Below, one piece after another: positions 19,795-31,744 of a stretch of 64,000 nt of DNA. Source of the stretch: Desulfovibrio sp. DV (GTDB lineage: Bacteria > Desulfobacterota > Desulfovibrionia > Desulfovibrionales > Desulfovibrionaceae); assembly GCF_001936595.1 (NCBI RefSeq), contig NZ_MLBG01000002.1, positions 62,001-126,000 of the forward strand. Direction: 5' to 3'. How positions within the stretch are numbered: position 1 is the stretch's first letter; every line of letters starts with the position of its first letter. A program made the position numbers and the translations under genes. The notes below the pieces were generated by a model. The model was not told the origin of the DNA and ran no database searches. It saw only the letters and a program-made list of their open reading frames with translations.

Positions 19795-20529
19795 CTAGTC
19801 CAGGCCGAGCTGGGCCAGCAGATCGTCCACCGAGCCCTGCTGGGTGTCCATTTGCGGTCCCTTGAGGTCGGAGACCTTCTGCCTGGCTTCGGCCTTGAGG
19901 TCTTCGATGTCGCGATCAGGCGCTTCGGCTTGGGCCCGGATTTGCAAGCCGGTGGAGAGATAGAGCTCAAGAACGATCTGTTCGACCTTCTTGATGGCCG
20001 AAATGATGCGCTTGATACGCTGTCCGGTCAGGTCCTGGAAGCTCAGCGTGGTCATGATGCGCATCAGGTCTTCACCCAGGGCATCGTTGGCCGCCTGCAG
20101 CTTGGCCACATCTTTGGGGCCGGCATAACCGCCGGGGAGTCCGGCCAGCACCGAGGCCGATTCGGCTTGCAGGTCCATGTGCTTCTCGACGATGTCCATG
20201 ATCTCGGTGGTGGCCGATTCCGTGGTCTGCAGAATGTTGTCGAGTTGCTGGGCGGCTTCCTGAAAGAGCTGGTCAGCCTGCTGCCTGTCTCCGGCGCTCG
20301 GTTCGCTGTCGTGCTTGGCCGCCTGCATGATTTCTTTGTAGATATCCTGCAGGCCGGTGCGCATTTCATCGTTTAAGCGTTTGTGAAACTCGCTTTCCAG
20401 AAGGGCCCGGGAGAGTGTCCGGGCCACTTCCCGTTCGATGGTGGCACCGATGCTTTCCCGCAGGTCGGGCACCACTTCCTGGACGATTTTTTCAAGCAGC
20501 CGGTCGAGCAGTTCGTCGTCATTAACCAT
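19795..20529 (-). CDS. cheZ: Protein phosphatase CheZ
   Basis: A 244-residue helical protein. It contains SFQDLTGQRIKRI (about residues 163-175), the CheZ active-site motif; the Gln of FQDLTGQ matches the catalytic Gln that dephosphorylates CheY-P. It ends in VDDLLAQLGLD, the C-terminal peptide by which CheZ grips CheY. The long helices in between fit the CheZ four-helix bundle. No other chemotaxis genes lie here; it is last in a minus-strand run, 6 bases after a PilZ gene. Confidence 0.85.
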   Translation of the reverse strand: MVNDDELLDRLLEKIVQEVVPDLRESIGATIEREVARTLSRALLESEFHKRLNDEMRTGLQDIYKEIMQAAKHDSEPSAGDRQQADQLFQEAAQQLDNILQTTESATTEIMDIVEKHMDLQAESASVLAGLPGGYAGPKDVAKLQAANDALGEDLMRIMTTLSFQDLTGQRIKRIISAIKKVEQIVLELYLSTGLQIRAQAEAPDRDIEDLKAEARQKVSDLKGPQMDTQQGSVDDLLAQLGLD

Positions 20530-20535
20530 ACGGCA

Positions 20536-21069
20536 TCAGTCCCACTTTTTTCCGCGAAGATCGTCGCGTTGGCTTTGGAAGACGAATTGCACGATGCTTT
20601 CCAGGTCGCGTTCCCGGATGCGCGTGAAATCAAGAGCGTAAATGGCCGTGCCGTCAACCTCGTCGCAGCGGATGATCCGCCCCATGGCCCCGGACAGACG
20701 CATGGGAAAGCGCGACAGTACAATAACGGCTTCCACCGGCTGATCCAGGGGCAACTCGTTTGGAGTCGAAAACCGCACTCCGGCTCCGCTTATCTCCACG
20801 ATATCCATGAGGACTGGAAAGTCAGCTTCGAGCAGATCGCGGTTTTGTATGGACAGCAGCATGTCGAGCTTGGAATTGATGGTGCTCAGCATCGCATAGA
20901 GCGGTTCGCTCATGCCGGTGTCGCGTGGGTCCACACTGCAAATCGTCGACCCCATAGGTGGCGAATCCCGATAGAGCGGTACTTCTTCGGTGTCTGGCAA
21001 GAGTCGCAGATGGCCGCGAAGGCGCGTGGGGATGCGCATGTAGGAGCGTTTTTCTTCCACGGCAGACAC
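20536..21069 (-). CDS. PilZ-domain protein (possible c-di-GMP receptor) with internal insertion
   Basis: A 177-residue protein with the two PilZ landmarks: an RxxxR motif (RSYMR, residues 8-12) and a VEISGAGVRF motif near residues 91-100, followed by strands with LSGAMGRIIRC and IYALDF. PilZ domains bind cyclic di-GMP. Usually the two motifs lie 20-30 residues apart; here about 80 residues separate them, including a helical stretch (EPLYAMLSTINSKLDMLLSI). It sits between a ferredoxin-like gene and cheZ, with 6-7 base gaps. Confidence 0.75.
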   Translation of the reverse strand: MSAVEEKRSYMRIPTRLRGHLRLLPDTEEVPLYRDSPPMGSTICSVDPRDTGMSEPLYAMLSTINSKLDMLLSIQNRDLLEADFPVLMDIVEISGAGVRFSTPNELPLDQPVEAVIVLSRFPMRLSGAMGRIIRCDEVDGTAIYALDFTRIRERDLESIVQFVFQSQRDDLRGKKWD

Positions 21070-21076
21070 CTCGTTG

Positions 21077-21520
21077 TTACATGACGCCGTTTTCGAGCAA
21101 CATCTCCATGGCCTTTACCGGACAGACCTTGGTGCACATGCCGCAGGCCGAACAGGTTTCGCTGTCAAACTCCACCAGTCGGGTTTCGATGTTAAGCGAC
21201 AGGGCTCTGGTCGGGCAAAGGGCCGTGCACATGCCGCAATGAAAGCAGCTGTCTTCATCGCGGGAGATGCGTTGGGCCACCGGGGCCACGCCGATGCCGT
21301 GCTCCTTGAGGTAGTCGACGCCGCGCTGGTAGGCATCCCTGGGACCGGTGATCTCAATGGTCATCTGTCCTTCCTGGCGCGGCGTGATCTGGGCGCGCAG
21401 GATGCTGAAACCCAGGCCGTGCAGCCGGGCCAGATCGCAGACCAGCGGCTTGCCCGAGGCTTCGGGAGGAAAGGTCAGATAGACAACCTTGCGGTATTGC
21501 TTGTCTTGTGTCGTATCCAT
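21077..21520 (-). CDS. NIL-domain 4Fe-4S ferredoxin
   Basis: A 147-residue protein: an N-terminal NIL domain (about residues 8-80), a small regulatory fold first seen in MetN-type transporters, and a C-terminal pair of 4Fe-4S motifs, CFHCGMCTALCP and CSACGMCTKVCP. This pairing is common in anaerobes and has been linked to sulfur or homocysteine metabolism, but the role here is not established. It lies 24 bases after ybgF and 7 bases before the PilZ gene. Confidence 0.85.
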   Translation of the reverse strand: MDTTQDKQYRKVVYLTFPPEASGKPLVCDLARLHGLGFSILRAQITPRQEGQMTIEITGPRDAYQRGVDYLKEHGIGVAPVAQRISRDEDSCFHCGMCTALCPTRALSLNIETRLVEFDSETCSACGMCTKVCPVKAMEMLLENGVM

Positions 21521-21544
21521 GAAAACGGTCGCTCCTGGCCGGCG

Positions 21545-22504
21545 CTACTTGGGCATCATGGTTTTGGCCCGGGCAGCGAAGGCGGAATCCGGGTATTTGT
21601 CGATGACTTCCTTAAACGACAACTTGGCCGCGCCGGCATTGCCGAGCTTGGAGAAGGCCACGCCGCGTTTGAACAGGGCGTCGGCATGTTTGGCGCTCTT
21701 GGGATATTTCTCGATGACTTCCTGGTAGGCCAGGGCGGCATTGGCGAAATCCCCGAGCTGGAAATAACATTCCCCGGTCCAGAACATGGCATTGGGCATC
21801 AGCGGGCTGGTCTTGAAGTTGCGGGCGAACTCCTGAAAAATTCCCAGCGCCTGCTGGTACTGGCGGGCATTGAAGCTGGTGAGGCCCTTGGCATAGACCG
21901 CGTCGGCCGGGCTTTGCGCTTCAGACACGGCCGGCGGGGCGATGTTGCCGCTTGGAGCCGGCGGCGGGACCTGGGCCGGAGCCTGGGGGGCTGCGGCATA
22001 GCCCGAGGGATTGTACGGCGGAATGGGTTCATCCGCATCGTCGCCGCCCTGGGCGGCTTGGCCGCCGTAACCGGCTTGGGGCTGGCCGTATCCGGGCTGG
22101 GGAGCGGCGGCGTACCCGGTCTGCGGTGCCTGGGCTCCATAGCCGGCCTGGGGGGCCATGGCCCCTTGGCCGTAGCCGGGCTGGGCCGCCGGGGCGGCTG
22201 CGCGGGCACCCCCGGCGTCAATGTCAATGGCCAGCTGGGAGGCCATGCGGCTGACCTGGCCTTCCAGGCGGGAGACGCGGCCGGACAGTTCCGGGTCCTG
22301 CCGGTTGTGCTCCACCTGCTGGGTCAGCTCCTCGATCTTGGCATTTAAGCGACGAACTTCACCCTTGGTATTTTCCAGTTCGGCCCACATGTCGGCCGGG
22401 GTATTGAGCGGTGACGGGGCCTTGGGAGCCGGCGCGCAACCGCCGATCAGCGCTGCGAGCAGGGCGGCGGCCAGGGCCGCGGGTTTGGCGTGACAGGGCT
22501 TCAT
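21545..22504 (-). CDS. ybgF: Cell division coordinator CpoB / Tol-Pal system protein YbgF
   Basis: About 319 residues. A lipoprotein signal with lipobox LIGGC is followed by a coiled-coil trimerisation segment (WAELENTKGEVRRLNAKIEELTQQVEHN), a long linker rich in Gly, Tyr, Gln and Pro, and C-terminal TPR repeats (about residues 195-319) with CYFQLGDFANAALAYQEVIEKYP. The E. coli protein links peptidoglycan synthesis to outer-membrane constriction; it is periplasmic there, whereas a lipobox predicts anchoring here. No tol-pal genes are nearby. The start at 22504 overlaps the upstream gene's stop (ATGA). Confidence 0.85.
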   Translation of the reverse strand: MKPCHAKPAALAAALLAALIGGCAPAPKAPSPLNTPADMWAELENTKGEVRRLNAKIEELTQQVEHNRQDPELSGRVSRLEGQVSRMASQLAIDIDAGGARAAAPAAQPGYGQGAMAPQAGYGAQAPQTGYAAAPQPGYGQPQAGYGGQAAQGGDDADEPIPPYNPSGYAAAPQAPAQVPPPAPSGNIAPPAVSEAQSPADAVYAKGLTSFNARQYQQALGIFQEFARNFKTSPLMPNAMFWTGECYFQLGDFANAALAYQEVIEKYPKSAKHADALFKRGVAFSKLGNAGAAKLSFKEVIDKYPDSAFAARAKTMMPK

Positions 22505-22731
22505 GACAGCTTGCGACCTCGCTTGCGTCCCCAGATAAAGTAGATAACCCCTCCCAGCACGGGCACGAAAATGGCCAGGAGGAACCAGAACATCTTCTCC
22601 AGGTGAGTGGGAAACTCCCTGTGGAAGCTGTGCCATATCGCAATGAAATTGGGAAGGATAGGCAGGGCCAAAAGTCCGAAGAGAAGAGCCAGCTGACCCG
22701 GCGTCATGGCCGGCAATTCAGGCAGAATCAT
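22501..22731 (-). CDS. Small membrane protein, PLDc_N (phospholipase D N-terminal-like) type
   Basis: A 76-residue protein with two membrane helices (LALLFGLLALPILPNFIAIW and FLLAIFVPVLGGVIYFIWGR) and a basic end (GRKRGRKLS). The pattern matches the short PLDc_N family found in many bacteria, whose function is unknown. It lies between lspA (16-base gap) and ybgF (4-base overlap). Confidence 0.7.
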   Translation of the reverse strand: MILPELPAMTPGQLALLFGLLALPILPNFIAIWHSFHREFPTHLEKMFWFLLAIFVPVLGGVIYFIWGRKRGRKLS

Positions 22732-22747
22732 GTGCGTCCTCGCGAAG

Positions 22748-23239
22748 TTAGGAGCCGGCCATCGGGCGGCGCAGGCGATAAAAAGCCACCAGAAGACCAA
22801 GCGACCCCAGGAATATGGCAATGTCGGCCACGTTAAAGGCCGGCCAGTGGTAACTTTTCCAGTAGAAGTCCAGGAAATCGACCACCTCGCCGGTCTTGAT
22901 GCGGTCAATGAGGTTGCCGATGGCCCCGCCGAGGATAAGCCCAAGGCCGATGATAAGCAGCTTGTCGTCGTCCCGGGCCATGCGCAGCAGATGCATGATG
23001 ATAAGCACGGCCAGGGCCGTGGCCGCGAAGAAGAAGTAGGTCTGCCACTGGATGTCCGAGCGGTTGAGAAAGCCAAAGGCCGCACCGCGGTTGAGCACAT
23101 GGACAATGTTGAAAAAGCCCGGAATGACCGTTCTGGTCGTATAAAGCACCAGATGGTCCTGTATCCAGAGCTTGGTGACCTGATCGAGCAGGATGATGGC
23201 AGCGGCCACAGGCAGCGCCAGTTTATAGCTCAAACGCAT
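22748..23239 (-). CDS. lspA: Lipoprotein signal peptidase (signal peptidase II)
   Basis: A 163-residue, four-helix inner-membrane aspartyl protease that removes signal peptides from prolipoproteins. Both catalytic motifs are present: GNLIDRI and FNVADIAIF. It starts 4 bases after the ileS stop, the ileS-lspA order seen in many bacteria. Lipoproteins in this same window (the his-operon lipoprotein and YbgF) are plausible substrates. Confidence 0.95.
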   Translation of the reverse strand: MRLSYKLALPVAAAIILLDQVTKLWIQDHLVLYTTRTVIPGFFNIVHVLNRGAAFGFLNRSDIQWQTYFFFAATALAVLIIMHLLRMARDDDKLLIIGLGLILGGAIGNLIDRIKTGEVVDFLDFYWKSYHWPAFNVADIAIFLGSLGLLVAFYRLRRPMAGS

Positions 23240-23242
23240 GGT

Positions 23243-26065
23243 CTACATACCCTCTGCGGCCAAAACCGCGGCGCAACGCGGACACAGGTCGGGTGACTGC
23301 GGTCCGGCCATTTCTTCACTGTACAACCAACACCGGGCGCACTTTTCCCCAGCGGCCCGGGATACCCCGACAAAGGCCTTGGCAATGGTTTCGCAGGCCA
23401 CGGCATCGGCCGGGGCAGCCGCAGCCGGCATAAGCGTCACCTTGGACACAATGAACACTTCGCGCAGATCCATGCCGAGGCTTGAAACGGCCTCCAGCAC
23501 GTCGTCCGGCAGATACAGGACCACGGTCGTCTCCAGCGAATGGCCCACCTCGCCGGCCTTGCGCCGGGGTTCGATGGCCCGGGTGACCTCGCCGCGAAGG
23601 GCCAGGACCATCTCCAGCCGTTCCCGGCTGGCCTCGTCCAGGAGCCAGGAACCGGCATCGACCGGAGGCAGGGTGAAGACCGAATCCCCATCGCCGCGCT
23701 GGCACACCGGGGTGTGGCGGAACACCTCTTCCGCGGTAAACGACAGGATCGGGGCCATGTCCCGCAACAACAGCAGCAAAATACGCCACAGGGCCGACTG
23801 GGCCGAGCGGCGTTCCAGCGAGTTCGTCGCTGAAACGTAGAGGCGGTCCTTTAAGATGTCGAGATAAAAGGCGGACAAATCCGTGACGCACTGGTTGTGC
23901 AGCGTATGGAAGACCTTGTGGAACTCATAGAGGCCATAGGCTTCGGCCATACGGGCATGGCCCCGGGCCACGATGTCCAGGGCAAAGCGGTCAAGGGGCA
24001 GCATGGCCTCGGGCGCGATGGCGTTTGCCGCCGGATCGAAGTCGGCCAGATTGCCGAGGATGAACCGGCAGGTGTTGCGGATGCGGCGATAGGCCTCGAC
24101 CAGACGGGCCAGGATCTCGTCGGAAATGCGGATATCGTCGCGGTAATCCACCGCCGACGTCCACAGGCGAAGGACCTCAGCCCCATGCTTGTCGATGATT
24201 TCCTGGGGTTCCATGCCGTTGCCAAGGGACTTGGACATCTTGCGGCCATCGCCGTCGACCACGTAGCCGTGGGTCAGAACCTGGCGGTAGGGGGCCTGTC
24301 CGCGTGTGCCCATGGCAGCCAAAAGCGAGCTGTGAAACCAGCCCCGGTGCTGATCCGAGCCTTCCAGGTACATGTCGGCCGGAAATCCCAGTTCCGGCCG
24401 TTTTTCCAGCACAGCGGCAAAGCTCGTACCGGAATCGAACCACACGTCCAGGATGTCGGTTTCCTTGCGAAAATGGCTGCCGCCGCACTGGGGGCAGGTC
24501 AGCCCGGCCGGCACGATGTCGGCCAGTTCGGCCTCGAACCAGTAATCGCAGCCGCGCTCGTGGTCGGCGAACTTCCCGGCCACCGAATGCATCCAGGCTG
24601 CGTCGTTGTAGGCCGCGTCGCAGGACTCGCAGATAAGGGCCAAAATCGGCACGCCCCAGGTCCGCTGGCGCGAGATGCACCAGTCCGGGCGAAAAGCGAT
24701 CATGTTGTGGATGCGTTCCTTGCCCCAGGCCGGAATCCACTCCACATCGTTTTCAATGGCGGCAAGGGCCTTCTGGCGCAGTTCGCCGGCGTCCATGGAA
24801 ATGAACCACTGGGTGGTGGCCCGGAAAATCACCGGTTCCTTGCAGCGCCAGCAGTGGGGATAGGAGTGCTTGAGTTTTTTTAATGCCAGCAGATGCCCGA
24901 CTTCGGTGAGCTTCTCGATCACTTTCGGATTGGCTTCCCAGACCGTGAGCCCGGCGAAATAGGGCACCACGTCAAGAAAGCGGCCGGCGTCGTCCATGGG
25001 CGAGAGGATGTCCAGGCCATAGCGCAGGCCGGTGTCGTAGTCCTCGCGGCCGTGGCCCGGGGCGGTGTGGACCAGGCCCGTGCCGGTGTCCAGGGTGACA
25101 TAGTCGGCGGTGACGATGGGAGACGGGCGGTCGTAAAAGGGATGGCGGGCAGCCAGGCCTTCCAGGGACGCACCCGGAGCCTCGCCCAGGATGGCGGCAT
25201 CGGTCCAGCCGAACAGTTCGCGAACATTTTCAAGGAGCTCCCGGGCCAGGATATACTGCCCGTCGCCGGCCGCAACCAGGACGTAGTCGAACTCCGGGTG
25301 CACGGCCACGGCCATGTTGTCCGGCAGCGTCCAGGGCGTGGTGGTCCAGATGACGGCATAGGTTTTGGCCGGGTCGGCCATGGGGAAAACGTCTTTCACC
25401 TTGGGATCGGGCAGGGGAAAACGGACAAAGACCGATGGCGAGGTTTCGTCGGCGTATTCCACCTCGGCCTCGGCCAGGGCGGTCTGGCAGGACAGGCACC
25501 AGTGGATGGGCTTTTTGCCCCGGTAGACCGAACCGCGCTCCACGAAATCGCAAAGGGCTGTGGCCGTGGCCGCCTCATAGGAGGGGCGCATGGTCAGATA
25601 GGGATCGTCCCAGTCGCCAAAGACCCCCAGGCGTTTGAATTCCTTGCGCTGGATATCGACGAATTTCGTCGCGTAGTCCCGGCACAGCCGGCGCACGGTG
25701 ACGGCCGGCAGGTTGGTCTTGCCCTTGGCCTTGAGCTCCTGGGACACCTTGTGCTCGATGGGCAGCCCATGGCAGTCCCAGCCGGGCACGTAGGGGGCTT
25801 GAAAGCCGGCCATATGGCGCGACTTGACGATGATGTCCTTTAAAATCTTGTTGAGCGCATGGCCCATGTGCAGGTGGCCGTTGGCATAGGGCGGGCCGTC
25901 GTGCAGGATGTAGCGGGGGGCGCTTTCCCGGTCGGCGACCATGCGGCGGTAAATGTCGCTTTCGGCCCAGAATTTGAGGGTTTCCGGCTCCTTTTCCTTG
26001 AGATTGGCCTTCATGGGAAAGGAGGTCTGGGGAAGCTTGAGGGTCTTTTTATAATCGCTGCTCAT
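23243..26065 (-). CDS. ileS: Isoleucyl-tRNA synthetase
   Basis: Charges tRNA-Ile. The 940-residue protein has the class I motifs HMGH (residues 66-69, in [12 protein letters not shown]) and KMSKS (near 608), the editing domain between them ([27 protein letters not shown]) and a C-terminal zinc finger CARCW...CPRC. The ATG at 26065 is chosen for its AAGGA site and the typical start [19 protein letters not shown]; the frame stays open upstream but is not family-like. First gene of the ileS-lspA operon. Confidence 0.97.
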   Translation of the reverse strand: MSSDYKKTLKLPQTSFPMKANLKEKEPETLKFWAESDIYRRMVADRESAPRYILHDGPPYANGHLHMGHALNKILKDIIVKSRHMAGFQAPYVPGWDCHGLPIEHKVSQELKAKGKTNLPAVTVRRLCRDYATKFVDIQRKEFKRLGVFGDWDDPYLTMRPSYEAATATALCDFVERGSVYRGKKPIHWCLSCQTALAEAEVEYADETSPSVFVRFPLPDPKVKDVFPMADPAKTYAVIWTTTPWTLPDNMAVAVHPEFDYVLVAAGDGQYILARELLENVRELFGWTDAAILGEAPGASLEGLAARHPFYDRPSPIVTADYVTLDTGTGLVHTAPGHGREDYDTGLRYGLDILSPMDDAGRFLDVVPYFAGLTVWEANPKVIEKLTEVGHLLALKKLKHSYPHCWRCKEPVIFRATTQWFISMDAGELRQKALAAIENDVEWIPAWGKERIHNMIAFRPDWCISRQRTWGVPILALICESCDAAYNDAAWMHSVAGKFADHERGCDYWFEAELADIVPAGLTCPQCGGSHFRKETDILDVWFDSGTSFAAVLEKRPELGFPADMYLEGSDQHRGWFHSSLLAAMGTRGQAPYRQVLTHGYVVDGDGRKMSKSLGNGMEPQEIIDKHGAEVLRLWTSAVDYRDDIRISDEILARLVEAYRRIRNTCRFILGNLADFDPAANAIAPEAMLPLDRFALDIVARGHARMAEAYGLYEFHKVFHTLHNQCVTDLSAFYLDILKDRLYVSATNSLERRSAQSALWRILLLLLRDMAPILSFTAEEVFRHTPVCQRGDGDSVFTLPPVDAGSWLLDEASRERLEMVLALRGEVTRAIEPRRKAGEVGHSLETTVVLYLPDDVLEAVSSLGMDLREVFIVSKVTLMPAAAAPADAVACETIAKAFVGVSRAAGEKCARCWLYSEEMAGPQSPDLCPRCAAVLAAEGM

Positions 26066-26299
26066 GGAGTGTCCTTGCGCTATTTCCGGCTTCCGAACGA
26101 CGCCGGAGAAACAGGCTTTTTGAAACAAGGCGGGCGGGAAGTCAAGAAAGGGAGCCGGCCTGGCTCCTGCAGCTGGCCTGTCCGAAACCGGCGGCTGCCC
26201 GGTCTCGGTGCAAAACCCTTGCCCAATGGGGCGAAGTGGCATATCCCTGTGCGGTTCCGCTTACATCGTTTCACCCTCTAAAAAAACACACCCACGCCC

Positions 26300-29536
<3,237 letters not shown>

Positions 29537-29552
29537 CCCCGGGCGACGCACC

Positions 29553-30971
29553 ATGAAAAAGGAATACTGCGGACTGTTCGGCATCTACGGCCACCCCGAG
29601 GCGGCCCGGATGACCTACTTCGGACTGTATGCCCTGCAGCATCGCGGGCAGGAGTCGGCCGGCATCGTCACCTGGGACGGCACCCGTATCCGCGAACAGC
29701 GCGGCATGGGGCTGGTGGCCGACGTGTTCAGCGAACGCCACCTGGGCAAGGAACTCAAGGGCACGGTGGCGGTGGGGCATATCCGCTATTCCACCACCGG
29801 CGCTTCGCTTTTGCGCAACTGCCAGCCGTTTCTGGTGCGCTTTGGCGACTACCATTTGGCCATCGCCCATAACGGCAACCTGGTCAACACCATGGAACTG
29901 CGTCAGGAACTGGAAGCCTCCGGCTCCATCTTCCAGACCACCATCGACTCCGAGGTGTTCGTCCACCTCATTGCCAAGTACTTAAACGGCCATTCCCTGG
30001 AGGAAGCCGTCATCATGGCCTGCAACAAGGTCAAGGGCGCGTACTCCATCCTGCTTCTGGCCAATGACAAGATCATAGCCGTGCGCGATCCCCACGGCAT
30101 CCGGCCGCTCATGCTCGGCCGCATGGGCGACGCCTACGTGCTGGCCTCCGAGACCTGCGCCTTTGACCTCATGGAGGCCGAGGCCATCCGGTCGGTGGCC
30201 CCGGGCGAGATGCTCGTCATCCAGGACCGCCGGCTCCAGTCCTATCGCATCTGCGATCCCCAGCCCGTTCGCCAGTGCATTTTCGAGCTGGTTTACTTTG
30301 CCCGGCCCGATTCGGAAGTCTTTGGCGAGGTGGTCTACGAACGGCGCAAGCATATGGGCTCCATCCTGGCCCAGGAAGCGCCGGTCGACGCCGACTACGT
30401 CATGCCGTTCCCGGACTCCGGGTTCTATGCCGCCATCGGCTATTCCCAGGCCTCGGGCCTGCCCTTTGAAATGAGCATGGTGCGCAACCATTACGTGGGC
30501 CGCACCTTCATCCAGCCCTCCCAGGACATGCGCGATTTCAGCGTGCGGGTGAAGCTCAATCCGGTCAAGAGCATGATCAAGGGCAAGCGCATCCTCATTG
30601 TCGAGGATTCCATCGTGCGCGGCACCACGATCCGCACCCGGGTCAAGCGTCTGCGCGAACTCGGCGCCCGCGAGATCCACATGCGCGTCTCCTGCCCGCC
30701 CATTCGCTTCCCGTGTTTTTACGGCATTGATTTCTCCTCCAAGGGAGAACTCATCGCCGCCCACCAGTCCGTGGACGATATCGCCCGCTTCATCGGCCTT
30801 GATTCGCTCCATTACCTGAGCATCGAGGGCCTGCTTGAAGCCGTGCATTGCAAAAGCGGCCAGGAGCCGCCGTACTGTCTGGCCTGTTTCGACGGCCAGT
30901 ACATTATCCCGCCGTGCGGCGAGGGCCTGAAGACGTGCCTCGACGATGTGTCGGTGGCCCTTTCCTGGTAG
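29553..30971 (+). CDS. purF: Amidophosphoribosyltransferase (Fe-S type)
   Basis: Catalyses the first committed step of purine synthesis, PRPP plus glutamine to phosphoribosylamine. The 472-residue protein has an N-terminal nucleophile Cys after a short propeptide (MKKEY-CGLFGI), the glutaminase motif YALQHRGQESAGI and the PRPP loop LIVEDSIVRGTT. Cysteines in RQCIFE, FPCFYGID and the late CLAC match the four ligands of the Bacillus-type 4Fe-4S enzyme, which is oxygen-sensitive. It follows carB by 16 bases, bringing purine and pyrimidine precursor enzymes together. Confidence 0.96.
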   Translation: MKKEYCGLFGIYGHPEAARMTYFGLYALQHRGQESAGIVTWDGTRIREQRGMGLVADVFSERHLGKELKGTVAVGHIRYSTTGASLLRNCQPFLVRFGDYHLAIAHNGNLVNTMELRQELEASGSIFQTTIDSEVFVHLIAKYLNGHSLEEAVIMACNKVKGAYSILLLANDKIIAVRDPHGIRPLMLGRMGDAYVLASETCAFDLMEAEAIRSVAPGEMLVIQDRRLQSYRICDPQPVRQCIFELVYFARPDSEVFGEVVYERRKHMGSILAQEAPVDADYVMPFPDSGFYAAIGYSQASGLPFEMSMVRNHYVGRTFIQPSQDMRDFSVRVKLNPVKSMIKGKRILIVEDSIVRGTTIRTRVKRLRELGAREIHMRVSCPPIRFPCFYGIDFSSKGELIAAHQSVDDIARFIGLDSLHYLSIEGLLEAVHCKSGQEPPYCLACFDGQYIIPPCGEGLKTCLDDVSVALSW

Positions 30972-30978
30972 ATCGCCC

Positions 30979-31338
30979 ATGGCTTTTGACATCAACAATA
31001 CCCTGGCGTCGGCCAAAGACAAGTCGCTGTCCAAGCTGCTCTTGTCCGCTGCCAAGCCGTTTCTGCGCGAATACGGCGAAGTGGTGGCCCTTTGTATCGA
31101 CAGCAGCGCCCGGACGCTCACAATGGAAGTGCTCCCTGTGGGCGAGCGCGAGACCATTGGGGTGGAGTTGACCGGCTACAAGCTTGTCACCGACGAGACC
31201 GGACGCGGCTGGCTCACCTTTGAGCGGTTTTCCACCACCCGCCAGTGGCTGACCCTTGTGGCCGAAAAAGCCTTGCCCGAACGGCGGCTCAAGCTGCCTT
31301 CGGCCACGCCCATGGCCTTGCTCCAGACTATGTTGTAG
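30979..31338 (+). CDS. Conserved-looking protein of unknown function downstream of purF
   Basis: About 119 residues, soluble, with no signal or membrane segment. It begins MAFDINNTLASAKDKSLSKL and has an alternating strand/helix pattern (YGEVVALCIDSSARTLTMEVLP, then TIGVELTGYKLV). I do not recognise a family. The ATG at 30979 lies 7 bases after the purF stop with no clear ribosome-binding site, so translation may depend on coupling to purF. A strong terminator follows its stop. Confidence 0.7.
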   Translation: MAFDINNTLASAKDKSLSKLLLSAAKPFLREYGEVVALCIDSSARTLTMEVLPVGERETIGVELTGYKLVTDETGRGWLTFERFSTTRQWLTLVAEKALPERRLKLPSATPMALLQTML

Positions 31339-31368
31339 ACGGTTGGGGAGCATTGCGGAAAAAATGCC

Positions 31369-31401
31369 AAGGCGCATCGGGATACCCGGTGCGCCTTTTT
31401 T
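31369..31401 (+). terminator. Intrinsic terminator after carB-purF
   Basis: A 13-bp stem (31369-31381 with 31385-31397, one G-U pair) has a 3-base loop and runs into six Ts (31396-31401). It ends the carB-purF-unknown unit. Confidence 0.9.
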
Positions 31402-31744
31402 GTCGCCGTCTCGGCCGGACGCAACCGGTCACGAAGTGGCCAACGGGCGTGTCTGCCGGGAGCACTCTGCCGGCCGGCGCAGGCGCGTATTTTTATTTCC
31501 CCCATTTTCTTCCGTAAATTCAATCCGATTGCCCTTGTCCAGCCAAAGGGGCTGTCAATTGGCAATTTTAATTTAGTTTCCCGTATGTTAAGAATCCGTA
31601 TCGGCGGATGTCAAGACCTGGAAAGAGACGTTCCGACACTGCTTTCCTCACGAAACCATTGGTGGCAGCAGACATCGGCCGACCCGGTCCTGGTGTCACT
31701 CTTTTTGCCGTCCCGGCCCGCAACGCCCAAGGAGACCGTCTGCC
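31402..31744. other. Intergenic region upstream of the HdrD/HdrA genes
   Basis: No convincing gene lies here. The part around 31490-31590 is clearly AT-richer than its surroundings. It holds an 11-base palindrome AATTGGCAATT (31557-31567) and a weak promoter-like pair TTGGCA (31559-31564) and TATGTT (31584-31589) with a long 19-base spacer. It probably contains the promoter for the downstream pair; the AAGGAG ribosome-binding site sits just before 31745. Confidence 0.4.

Noticed and set aside
21074-22348. Open frame of 424 codons on the plus strand across the ferredoxin and ybgF genes
   Set aside because: It spans two well-supported minus-strand genes and has low-complexity Gly/Arg-rich content.
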